This document shows positions 53,166 through 61,142 of a stretch of 64,000 nt of DNA, piece by piece (position 1 is the first letter of the stretch; each line of letters begins with the position of its first letter). The stretch comes from PoT sp049331405 (GTDB taxonomy: Bacteria > Planctomycetota > Planctomycetia > Isosphaerales > Isosphaeraceae): assembly GCF_049331405.1 (NCBI RefSeq), contig NZ_CP186274.1:496001-560000 (forward strand). Direction: 5' to 3'. The position numbers and the translations under genes are program-made. A model generated the notes under the pieces. That model was not told the origin of the DNA and did not search any database. It worked only from the letters and a program-made list of their open reading frames with translations.

Positions 53166-56100
53166 ATGAGCTTCGGCAACAACATGGGCTCGTTGCGTGC
53201 CCTGATCCTGATCGTGCTGGCCACACCGGGCTGGATTTCGCAGGCCTCGGCGCAGCGTCCTTCCGACCCCTCGCCGATCCCCGAGTACACGGGGGAGCGG
53301 GTCTACCAGACGCAGGTGGACGGCGACTACGACTCCCTCCGCCCGGACATCGCCCGGCTCGAGAAGGAGTCGTCGCAGACATACTACGTGGTCGTCGTCC
53401 GCTCGACCGGCTCCGGTAAGAAGGCCACGCGGGCATACCTCGAGCAGATGATCGAGCGCTGGGAATCGCAGGCGGCCCGGCGCAAGATCGCGTTCGACCC
53501 GAAGCGGGCGGTGGTGATCCTCCTGGCGATCGAGAACCGGCAGGTCATCGTCCTCGGCGGCGAGGAATTGCAGGAACGGTTCGGGTTCCGCGACCCTTAC
53601 ATCGAGCGGGACCTGATCCAGCCGCACTTCATCTCCTATGCGAAGTCGAAGGATTACGTCCGGGGCCTGCGCGTGCTCCTGACCCAGATCGACCGCTGGA
53701 TCGGCGAGCGCGACATGAGCCTGGCCCGCCATCGCGACGAGTCGGCCGCCCGCGAGGCCCAGCTCAAGCAAGAGGCCCAGTCGGCCCTCGCCACGGCGAA
53801 GCGCGTGCTGGAAGAGGTCCGCAAGGAGGTCGGCGAGTCCAGGTCGAAGGGCCTGGACGTGGGCGCCTATGAGTCGCGGATGAAGCTCGCCGCGGACGAC
53901 ATCGAGGCGGCGACGCGCCGATCGAACACCAGCCCGAGCGAGGCCCTCGACCTGGCCCAGCGGTCCGAGCGCTCGCTCAACGACGAACTCGACCAGCTCC
54001 AACGCGTCTCGGCGAGGCAGGCGGCGGTCGACCGGGCGCTCCAGAAGTCGTCGGCCCTGGCCGGGGACGTGCTCAAGGAGGTGGAGGCCGCCTTCGAGGA
54101 GGGGCTGCCGGTCGCCCCCGTGCAGGAGGAGCTCGACGCCGCCAAGGCCCAGATCGAGCTGGCCCGACAGGCGTTGAAGTCCGACCCCGGCCGGGCGGAG
54201 GCCCTCGCCAATCCGATCGATGGCTCGCTCCACGCCGCGCTGGAGCACGTCAAGGCGCTCCCCAACCTGCGTCGCGACGTCGAGCAGAAGGCCCGCGAGA
54301 TCGCCGCGCTGGAAGGCTCGGCGAAGGCGGAGCTCGACCGCGCCCAGGCGGCGGGCGTGGCCGGCAAGGAGCTCCTGGACGACTGGAACCGGGCGAGCAC
54401 CTCGCTCGCGACCGCCCGAGAATCCGCCGGCAAGGACGACCGCCGGGCCCTCGCCGCCTTCAAGGAGGCCGAGGGGCCGCTCGTCGAGGTCCGCGACCAG
54501 TCGCAGGCCCGAGTCAGGGCGCACGTCTACTACACCCGCACGGTCCCGTTCATGATCCTGGGCATGATCATCGCACTCGTCGCCGCCGTCTATGGGGCGC
54601 TCTGGTATCGCAAGCGACGCCTCCAGGGGAAGGTCGGGGCCCAGTTCAAGGGGTTCCGCGAGAAGGCCGTCTCGCTCATGGACCGCCTTGATGCCCTCCG
54701 GCAGCGCCACAAGGCCCTCCCGCTCACCGACCCCGACTACACCCATCCCCTGGCCGGGGCAACTCTCGTGCTCTATCAGGACGTAGAGAAGACCCTGAAC
54801 GCCCTCTGGGAGCGTTGGCTCCGCGTCATGGACGTCTGGGATCAAGCCCAGACGTTGGTCAAGAGCGGATCGGGGCTGGCCGTCTCCAAGATCGAGGAAG
54901 CGAAGAAGCTCATCGAGACCGAGGGGAACGTCGACGAGATCCTCCGCGAATGCGCCTCGTGCGAGCAGCAGCTCGACCGCCTCAACCAGGCCCACGAGCA
55001 GGCACGGGAGTCCTTGAAGTCGGCGCAGGCCAAGGCAGGGGAACTCAAGAAGGCCCGCGAGGCGATCGGCCAGGTCGGTTTGCCGACTGAGGCCTATTCC
55101 CAGGAAGAGTCGACCATCAAGGGCCTCTTCATTCAGGCCGAGGCCCTCATCGTGACCGACCCGATCGGGGCCTCCGAGGCGATTGCGCATTCCCGCGAGG
55201 CGCTCGAGGCGGTGATCGGCCGGGCCGGGCAGGTGCTCTCCCGGTTCCATGAGGCCCAGGAGGTCGGCAAGGCCATCGACGAACTCGCCGCCCGCGCATC
55301 CCAACTGCGAGGGCAGGGAGTCAAGCTCGTCGAACGCGAGGCGGATCCCGATCGAGGGATCGTCGAAGCCCGCGCGAAGCAAGAATCCGCGCTCAATGCC
55401 CTCAAGAAGGGTGATCCGGGATCGGCCTCGAAGTCCCTCGACGAGGCCCGCGCCACGCTTGACAGGGCGCGGCGGGGGATCGACGAGCATCTCCAGGCCC
55501 GCGACCTGCTCCTCAAGGAACTGCCCGCGATGCACGAGGGGGTCGCCGAGATCCGCCAAGGCCTCGAACGGGCGGAGGCCACGCTGGAACACCTCCGGAA
55601 GACCGACGCGGCGGAGTCGTGGGCCGACGTCGCCGGCAACGCCAAGCAGGCCAGGGCGCGGCTCCAGTCCCTCGAAACCTCGCTGGCCCGCGCCGACGAG
55701 GATGCCTCGGATCACGTCCAGCATTACCTGGCGGCGGCTTCATCGCTGAAGGAGCTAGCCCGAGGCCGGGCCGAGATCGACCGGCTCCTGACAGCCTTGG
55801 CCGACCGCGAGACGACCCTGGCCGAACTCGCCCGGAGGATGCGCGAGGAAACAGCCGGTCTTGCGGCCGAGATCCGGCAAGGGGAGTCCTACTTCGAGCA
55901 GAACCGCCAGGCCATAGGCGACGACGCCCGCCGCGCCCTCGATCGGAGCGTCGCCGCCCATCGCGAGCTGGCCGGACTCCTGAACCAACGCCCGGCCAAC
56001 TGGCCGGCCGTCGAGCGGCAGGCCACCATCGTCCGCCAGGGGCTCGCGATGGCGATGCGGCAAGGGGGCGAGGATGTCGAAGGCTATGAGCGTGTCACCA

Positions 56101-56798
56101 CGAAGCTCGAGCAGGTCCGTCGCAAGGCCCGAGACCTCGGCTCGATGCTCGGCCGGGAGGAGAAGGACCGACTCCCCGCCAATCAGCGCTATCGAGCGGC
56201 CCTCGATGCCCTCCGAGCCTTCGAGGGTGGCCCGGCCGACGCGAGCGACTGGGGGCACTTGCTGCGGCAACTCGACGAGGTCGAGGCCAACCTTGATCGG
56301 GCGGAGGGCCTCGCTCGGGAGGACGTCTCGCTGGCGAACGGGGCGATCGCCGAGATCAATCAGGCCGATCGGGCGATCCGGTCGGCCCGGGCCTTCTACG
56401 AGCTGGGCGTCTCGGCCGCCGTCAACAATGCCGAGGGGGAACTCGCCCGGGCCCGCGGGGCGCTCGCGACCCAGTCTTACGAACAGGCCGTCGAATTCGC
56501 CAACGCGGCCGAACGCGCGGCGAGCGAGTCGTATGAGGCCGCAGCGCAGGAGGCCCGCAGGCGCCGGATGCGCGTCGAGTCCGAGAATGTCTTCAACGGG
56601 CCCAACACCGGGATGATCATCGCGGCCGCGCAGGCCGCTGCGGCCGCCGCCGTCGCGGCCGGGGTCCTCGGCTCGCAGCAGGCAAGGGCCCAGGACGAGC
56701 CCTTCGCTTCATCGCCGCCGGAGCCCGTCACCGGCTCCTGGGACGCCGGCGACAACCGGGGGAATTGGACCTCGGGAGCCGACCAGGCGAGCTGGTAA
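53166..56798 (+). CDS. TPM-domain membrane protein with very long coiled coil
   Basis: A 1210-residue membrane protein. Signal peptide about 1-30 (LRALILIVLATPGWISQASAQ). Residues about 40-185 match a TPM domain (YTGERVYQTQVDGDYDSLRPDI, TYYVVVVRSTGSGKKATRAYLEQMIERWESQA, FDPKRAVVILLAIENRQVIVLGGEELQERFGFRD), a periplasmic fold seen in photosystem-repair and envelope proteins. Then extracytoplasmic helices to about 455, a transmembrane helix at about 458-481 (FMILGMIIALVAAVYGALWY), and about 650 residues of almost uninterrupted coiled coil on the cytoplasmic side, with an alanine-rich helix near 1155-1180. Followed on the same strand by a 59-residue membrane protein. Probably a scaffold linking envelope and cytoplasm. 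Confidence 0.85.
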   Translation: MSFGNNMGSLRALILIVLATPGWISQASAQRPSDPSPIPEYTGERVYQTQVDGDYDSLRPDIARLEKESSQTYYVVVVRSTGSGKKATRAYLEQMIERWESQAARRKIAFDPKRAVVILLAIENRQVIVLGGEELQERFGFRDPYIERDLIQPHFISYAKSKDYVRGLRVLLTQIDRWIGERDMSLARHRDESAAREAQLKQEAQSALATAKRVLEEVRKEVGESRSKGLDVGAYESRMKLAADDIEAATRRSNTSPSEALDLAQRSERSLNDELDQLQRVSARQAAVDRALQKSSALAGDVLKEVEAAFEEGLPVAPVQEELDAAKAQIELARQALKSDPGRAEALANPIDGSLHAALEHVKALPNLRRDVEQKAREIAALEGSAKAELDRAQAAGVAGKELLDDWNRASTSLATARESAGKDDRRALAAFKEAEGPLVEVRDQSQARVRAHVYYTRTVPFMILGMIIALVAAVYGALWYRKRRLQGKVGAQFKGFREKAVSLMDRLDALRQRHKALPLTDPDYTHPLAGATLVLYQDVEKTLNALWERWLRVMDVWDQAQTLVKSGSGLAVSKIEEAKKLIETEGNVDEILRECASCEQQLDRLNQAHEQARESLKSAQAKAGELKKAREAIGQVGLPTEAYSQEESTIKGLFIQAEALIVTDPIGASEAIAHSREALEAVIGRAGQVLSRFHEAQEVGKAIDELAARASQLRGQGVKLVEREADPDRGIVEARAKQESALNALKKGDPGSASKSLDEARATLDRARRGIDEHLQARDLLLKELPAMHEGVAEIRQGLERAEATLEHLRKTDAAESWADVAGNAKQARARLQSLETSLARADEDASDHVQHYLAAASSLKELARGRAEIDRLLTALADRETTLAELARRMREETAGLAAEIRQGESYFEQNRQAIGDDARRALDRSVAAHRELAGLLNQRPANWPAVERQATIVRQGLAMAMRQGGEDVEGYERVTTKLEQVRRKARDLGSMLGREEKDRLPANQRYRAALDALRAFEGGPADASDWGHLLRQLDEVEANLDRAEGLAREDVSLANGAIAEINQADRAIRSARAFYELGVSAAVNNAEGELARARGALATQSYEQAVEFANAAERAASESYEAAAQEARRRRMRVESENVFNGPNTGMIIAAAQAAAAAAVAAGVLGSQQARAQDEPFASSPPEPVTGSWDAGDNRGNWTSGADQASW

Positions 56799-56958
56799 GC
56801 CCTCGGCGTGCAGGAAGGATGACGCATGGGCCGCATGAGAGGCCGATCCTCTGCGATTTACGTCCGATCGACGTGCCGCCCCTGATAACCCACTCGAAGG
56901 GGCCCGAGACCCATCGGCCCTCACGAGCAAGAGTGAAGACGAATCAGGAGCGAGCCCG

Positions 56959-57138
56959 ATGAACATGAAGAGCCTGCTGAAGCTATTGCCGGTCGCGTTC
57001 GTCGTCACGATCGCCATGATGTGGATGTCTTACAAGCTTGGCCTTCCCCACGGGATCGACTCGGCCCTCTCGGGGCTGATCATCGGCAGCCTGGTCGCCC
57101 GGAGCTACGTCCGCGACCGGAGCGAGCTGGCGACCTGA
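56959..57138 (+). CDS. 59-residue membrane protein
   Basis: A short gene not often called because of its size. The ATG at 56959 has AGGAG about 8 bases upstream. The product starts MNMKSLLKLLPVAFVVTIAMMWMSY, one clear transmembrane helix, followed by KLGLPHGIDSALSGLIIGSLVARSYVRDRSELAT, whose middle forms a second hydrophobic segment, so it is probably a helical hairpin. It follows the TPM-coiled-coil gene by 160 bases and may be co-transcribed with it. Unknown family; it could be a regulatory or stabilising subunit. Confidence 0.65.
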   Translation: MNMKSLLKLLPVAFVVTIAMMWMSYKLGLPHGIDSALSGLIIGSLVARSYVRDRSELAT

Positions 57139-57305
57139 TCCCTGATCGACGCCGGGACTGGCCTTCGGGGGCCAACGAGACGGGGCGTCGTCGGGAAAGA
57201 GCCCGGAACGCGGGTGATCGAGGTGTCGTGGCTCGACACGCTGACCACCTTGGCGTTCCGTTCGGGAATTGGCATGGGATGTCGGCGAGCGAAAGAGGAT
57301 CGGCA

Positions 57306-57626
57306 TCAACCCCGGAACTGCGTCTTGGGGCGGGCCGAGGCCAGCTCTTGCAGCGTGTGCATGATGTTATACGCGGTCAGCTCGCAGAGCAGGGCCGTGA
57401 CTTCATGATGCAGCTCGTCGGACAATTCCGGCTCGACCTTCTTCATCAGGGCGATGACGCGCGCCTGCTGGTCGTGGAGCTCGTGGTCGTCGATCTTGCC
57501 GTCGGCGAGGGCCTCGATGAACGTGCCGAGCCGCTCGGTGTAGGCATGGATCTGCGGGTTGGAGCGGTCGTCCAGCCACGGGGTTCGCTTCGACTTGGCC
57601 TCGCCCTTATCCGCCTTGCTTGCCAT
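57306..57626 (-). CDS. small acidic helical protein, possibly TerB-like
   Basis: A 106-residue soluble protein, mainly helical. The core FIEALADGKIDDHELHDQQARVIALMKKVEPELSDELHHEVTALLCELTAYNIMHTLQEL (about 38-97) recalls TerB/tellurite-resistance-type helical domains in the ADGKIDDHEL segment, but the match is weak and I treat it as a hint only. It lies 119 bases downstream of the AAA ATPase gene on the same strand, so co-transcription with the AAA and PspA genes is plausible. No catalytic residues apparent. Confidence 0.65.
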   Translation of the reverse strand: MASKADKGEAKSKRTPWLDDRSNPQIHAYTERLGTFIEALADGKIDDHELHDQQARVIALMKKVEPELSDELHHEVTALLCELTAYNIMHTLQELASARPKTQFRG

Positions 57627-57745
57627 CGTTCAGTCCCTTCGCTTGAGCGGGTTCGTGCCGAACCGGTGCGTGGCGGGTCCCTCTGGGGGGCGCCTCATAC
57701 CGGCTTCGAGGTGGAATGGTCGTGATTCGTCGGAACGTCCGTCGG

Positions 57746-59560
57746 TCAGTCTTCGATCAGCCTCCGGATCTCGGCCATGCGTTGCTGGAGCCGGGCGCGG
57801 CCTTCGGGGGCCTGGATCCGGGCCTGCCAGTCCTCGGGGAGGAACCCCATCGACGTGCATTCGAGCACGGCCGCGAGTTCTTGCTTCTCCTTCTCGAGCC
57901 CCTGGGCCGAGGGGATGAAGTCGGCGAGGGCCCGATCCAGGTCCGCGCGCGTCAATGTCTCGCGCCCTTCGGTCAGGGCCTTGCGCTTGGCCGAGAGGGC
58001 GATGCTCTCGATGTCCGCGCCGCTGAGCCCGCGACCGGCGAGGCCGTCGGGCAGGGCGTCGGGGGCGAGGGCGACCTTGTTCTTCTTCGCCATCGCCTTG
58101 AGCATGAACTGGACCTCGGCGTCGGTCCCGGGGCCGAAGAGGGGGAGGTGGACTTCGGCTCGCCCCTGCCGCTTGAGGTCGATCGGCAGCAGGTCGGGGC
58201 GGCTCGTCAGCAGCATCCAGATGAGCTTGCCCCGATAGCGGGTGTCTCCCATCTGGCCGGCGATCATGGAGAAGACCCGGCTCGACGTGCCCGAGTCGCC
58301 CCCGTTCTCGCGGTCCCCGAGCGCAGCGTCCGCCTCGTCGATGACGACGAGGACAGGGCCCATCGCCCGGAGCACGGTGAGGATCTGCTCGAGGTTCCCC
58401 TCGGTCTCGCCGACGTACTTCGAGCGGAAGTTGCGGAGCTTGACGCAGGGGATCCCCACCGAACCGGCGAAGCACTCGGCGAGATACGTCTTGCCCGTGC
58501 CGACCGGCCCGCAGACGAGGTATCCCATCGGCGCCACGTCGAGCCGCCCCGCGCCGAGGAGCTTGGCATCCTCCGACAGCCGTTGCTTGACCGCGTCGTT
58601 GCCGACGAAGTCGTCGAGGGTGTGGGGCGGGTCGACGAATTCCACGAGGCCGCGAGCCTGCCGCTCGATCAGCCCCTTCTTGAGCAGCTTGAGGGTCGTG
58701 GCGTCGAGCTTCGCCTTCGTCTGCTCGGCCTGCGAGAGCATTCGCTCGAGACTGACGAGGCTCAGGCCGTTCGTGAGCGCGGCGAGCTGCGCGGGGGGGA
58801 AGTCGGTGAGTTTGTTCGCCTTCCCGTCGCTCTTCTCGAACCAGGCTGCATACTGCTCGCGGGCGGCGAGGTCGGGCATCGGCACGTGCAAGGTGGCCAC
58901 GTGGGCGGAGCCGGTGAGTCGCTCGTTCACCTCGGCGAGCTGGTCGGCCAGCAGGCAGAAGGCGATGTTGTGCCGCTTGATGTACGGGTTCTGGGCCCAG
59001 GTCAGCAGTTGGACGAGCCTCGTGCCGAACGAGCCCCCCATCTGGATCAGCTCGGCGTTGGGCACGAGATATTGTGCGTGCTGGATAATGACCCCCAGGC
59101 TCGTCGGGGTCGCCGACTCGGGCTCGAGCAGGATCTGCTGCACGAGGCGGTCGATCAGGTTCAGGGCGGCATCCGGGTCGCGCGGCCAGAGCTTGGGGTC
59201 GCCGATCTTGCCTTCGAGCTGGGCGATCATCTTGCGATGCCGATCGGCATCGCTGCCGGCATAAACGCGCAAGCCCTGGCTCATGTCGTAGAGCAGGACG
59301 AGGTCCCACGAGCCGAACATCTGGGTCGCGAGGAACCGGATCAGGCTGCCGTACTTCCCGCCGTCCCCCTCGGGAATCCAGGTCAGGTCATGGACGTTGC
59401 CGTGGAGCAGGAAGAGGCAGGTCGTCTCCGAGAAGTACTGCTCGGAGAACTCCCTGGCCCAGCCCGGGAACCACTGGGGTACGGTCCGCCCCTCCTCGCC
59501 AGGGAGCCTGGGAGGTGGAACGTTCACCGGGTTTTTCGCCCCGTTCAGATCCTTAGTCAT
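57746..59560 (-). CDS. AAA-family ATPase with divergent N-terminal domain
   Basis: A 604-residue protein with two parts. Residues about 1-330 look like a degenerate ATPase-like module (TCLFLLHGNVHDLTW; LGVIIQHAQYLVPNAEL in the Walker B position; NIAFCLLADQLAEVNERL) with no intact P-loop. Residues about 320-545 are an active AAA domain: Walker A GPVGTGKT (about 348-355), Walker B VLVVIDEADAAL (about 403-414), sensor MLLTSRPDLLP and a likely arginine finger in DLKRQGRAEVHLP. This single active ring plus inactive partner resembles the Vps4/NSF/Bcs1 branch. It is 214 bases downstream of the PspA/IM30 gene on the same strand and is a good candidate to remodel PspA polymers. Start at 59560, after dismissing a 7-residue extension. 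Confidence 0.88.
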   Translation of the reverse strand: MTKDLNGAKNPVNVPPPRLPGEEGRTVPQWFPGWAREFSEQYFSETTCLFLLHGNVHDLTWIPEGDGGKYGSLIRFLATQMFGSWDLVLLYDMSQGLRVYAGSDADRHRKMIAQLEGKIGDPKLWPRDPDAALNLIDRLVQQILLEPESATPTSLGVIIQHAQYLVPNAELIQMGGSFGTRLVQLLTWAQNPYIKRHNIAFCLLADQLAEVNERLTGSAHVATLHVPMPDLAAREQYAAWFEKSDGKANKLTDFPPAQLAALTNGLSLVSLERMLSQAEQTKAKLDATTLKLLKKGLIERQARGLVEFVDPPHTLDDFVGNDAVKQRLSEDAKLLGAGRLDVAPMGYLVCGPVGTGKTYLAECFAGSVGIPCVKLRNFRSKYVGETEGNLEQILTVLRAMGPVLVVIDEADAALGDRENGGDSGTSSRVFSMIAGQMGDTRYRGKLIWMLLTSRPDLLPIDLKRQGRAEVHLPLFGPGTDAEVQFMLKAMAKKNKVALAPDALPDGLAGRGLSGADIESIALSAKRKALTEGRETLTRADLDRALADFIPSAQGLEKEKQELAAVLECTSMGFLPEDWQARIQAPEGRARLQQRMAEIRRLIED

Positions 59561-59774
59561 GGATGCCGCCCGCCGCCGCAAGCCCCGAAGGAGGTCCCGG
59601 CCACAATGCCCGTATTGACGAGGGAAAGGGTTTTGATGTCAGGATGCCGCCGGCCGCAAATCGCCCCTTGGGCCCTGGCTTCGAAGCCGCGCCTCGATGG
59701 GACGATGCCCGCCACGCGAGGGCCCCGGCAGGACCCTCGCGCTACCTCGCGTCGCCGGTCGATCACGATCCCGC

Positions 59775-60533
59775 TCAGATCTCGGGCAGGGGCTCGAGCG
59801 TCTTGGCGGGCCCGAGTTCCTTGGTCTTCTTGGAGCCGGGTCCGGCGGTTTCGGGGGTGACGAGCCCCTGGTCGACCTCGAACTCCCGGAGCGCGTCGTC
59901 GGCCATGGCCTTCTCGACGGCGATCTCCTGCTGGATGTCCTCGACCCCTTCGCCCGACATGTCGGCGGCCACCCGGACGCGCCCCCGGTTGCGGTCGATC
60001 TGGTCCTGCAGGACCTGCTCGGCCTGGCCGAAGTCGGTCGTGAGGTTGAAGTTGAACTGGGTGGAGAGCTGGGCCATCTCGGCCTCGGCCCGGCTCATCT
60101 TCAACTCGGCGTCATACTTGGTGATCTTGTGCTTGATCTCGTCGAGCTTCTGGACGGCCCGCTTGATCTTGAGCAAATTATTCTGATACGACTGCTCGTG
60201 AATCGCGAGCTGCTTCTCCTTCTCGCCGAGCTCGTCCTTGGCACGCTTCAACTCGAGCGCATGCCGGGCGGCCGAGTCGCGGTCGTTGGCGTTCAGGTAC
60301 GCCTTGACCTTGGCCTCGATCATGGAGACCTGCTTCTTCTGATCGTCCGCCTGGCGACCCACGCGCTCGACCAGGGCCCGGTACTGGGCCAGGCCCTCGC
60401 GGCCCTCCTTGATCTGATCGATCGATCGGTCGTATTCGTACTGCATCTGCGCGATCGGGTCGTAGCCGCTGATCGCGTTGGCCAGTTTGTTGAACTGGGA
60501 TTTGATCGACTTCCAGATCTTGTCCAGAATCAT
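59775..60533 (-). CDS. pspA: PspA/IM30 (Vipp1, ESCRT-III superfamily) protein
   Basis: A 252-residue, almost entirely helical protein with the family pattern: amphipathic start (MILDKIWKSIKSQFNKLANAI), YDPIAQMQYEYDRSIDQIKEG, then long helices (ALVERVGRQADDQKKQVSMIEAKVKAYLNANDRDSAARHALELKRAKDEL). PspA/IM30/Vipp1 proteins are bacterial ESCRT-III relatives that polymerise on membranes to repair or remodel them. Residues about 165-210 (FNFNLTTDFGQAEQVLQDQIDRNRGRVRVAADM) and a divergent, loosely structured 40-residue tail follow. GGAGGTG eight bases upstream fixes the start at 60533. It is the first gene of a leftward group with the AAA ATPase and a small helical protein. Confidence 0.88.
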   Translation of the reverse strand: MILDKIWKSIKSQFNKLANAISGYDPIAQMQYEYDRSIDQIKEGREGLAQYRALVERVGRQADDQKKQVSMIEAKVKAYLNANDRDSAARHALELKRAKDELGEKEKQLAIHEQSYQNNLLKIKRAVQKLDEIKHKITKYDAELKMSRAEAEMAQLSTQFNFNLTTDFGQAEQVLQDQIDRNRGRVRVAADMSGEGVEDIQQEIAVEKAMADDALREFEVDQGLVTPETAGPGSKKTKELGPAKTLEPLPEI

Positions 60534-60813
60534 TGCGCATTCACCTCCAACAGAGGACCCTGACCCCCGGGTTCCTCGCAACGCTGATGCCGATGTTAGC
60601 GGTCCCGCCGAACAAGATCCATGAACCACCACACTTTCCGCCGACAAGGTGGCCGGATCGAAGCCGGGAGTTCGGCTGGCGACGACTCGGCCCTTGGGAG
60701 CGTTCGCCTCGCATGCGTCATTATTTTGGGGAGTATCCAGCGGCGGAGCGGAAAGTGGAGGTTCGAACGCGATCGCGGGCGGAGAGGTCATCGGTATCGG
60801 AGAAGCTGTTCGT

Positions 60814-61020
60814 TCAGCGGTGGGAGTTCGGCTTCCAGGTCTTCTTGACGGGCTTCATGTGGATCTGCCGCTCGAGCTGCGCTTGCAGATCTTTCTCGAC
60901 GGGGGCGTTGACGACCGTCTTCTCGGGCGGGTTGTATCCGGAGCTTTCGCCGCCGCATCCCGTGAAGCCCAGGGTGGGGATCAGGAACGACCCCAACAAT
61001 CCGAGTCGGGTGATTCGCAT
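60814..61020 (-). CDS. small lipoprotein linked to a DUF1559 gene
   Basis: A 68-residue protein with a signal peptide and lipobox-like FTGC at about 19-22 (LIPTLGFTGCGGES), so Cys22 is probably lipidated. The rest is short and charged (EKDLQAQLERQIHMKPVKKTWKPN). It lies 122 bases downstream of the DUF1559 gene on the same strand. Short lipoproteins after DUF1559 genes are common in planctomycetes; the function is unknown. The start at 61020 follows the signal-peptide boundary. Confidence 0.78.
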   Translation of the reverse strand: MRITRLGLLGSFLIPTLGFTGCGGESSGYNPPEKTVVNAPVEKDLQAQLERQIHMKPVKKTWKPNSHR

Positions 61021-61142
61021 AGGTTCCGGGCCTTTCTCGCTGGGTCTTGAATGTTGGGTCGAGGATCTGACGATCGGGCTGGGTCCTTCGAGCGAATCGC
61101 CAACTCGCCAGGGGAGTGGCGAGCTGGCCGCTCGGTCCGAAC

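Noticed and set aside
53106..55724. Leftward 872-codon open frame opposite the TPM-coiled-coil gene
   Set aside because: Leu/Gly/Arg-rich shadow; the plus strand has a signal peptide, TPM domain and ribosome-binding site.
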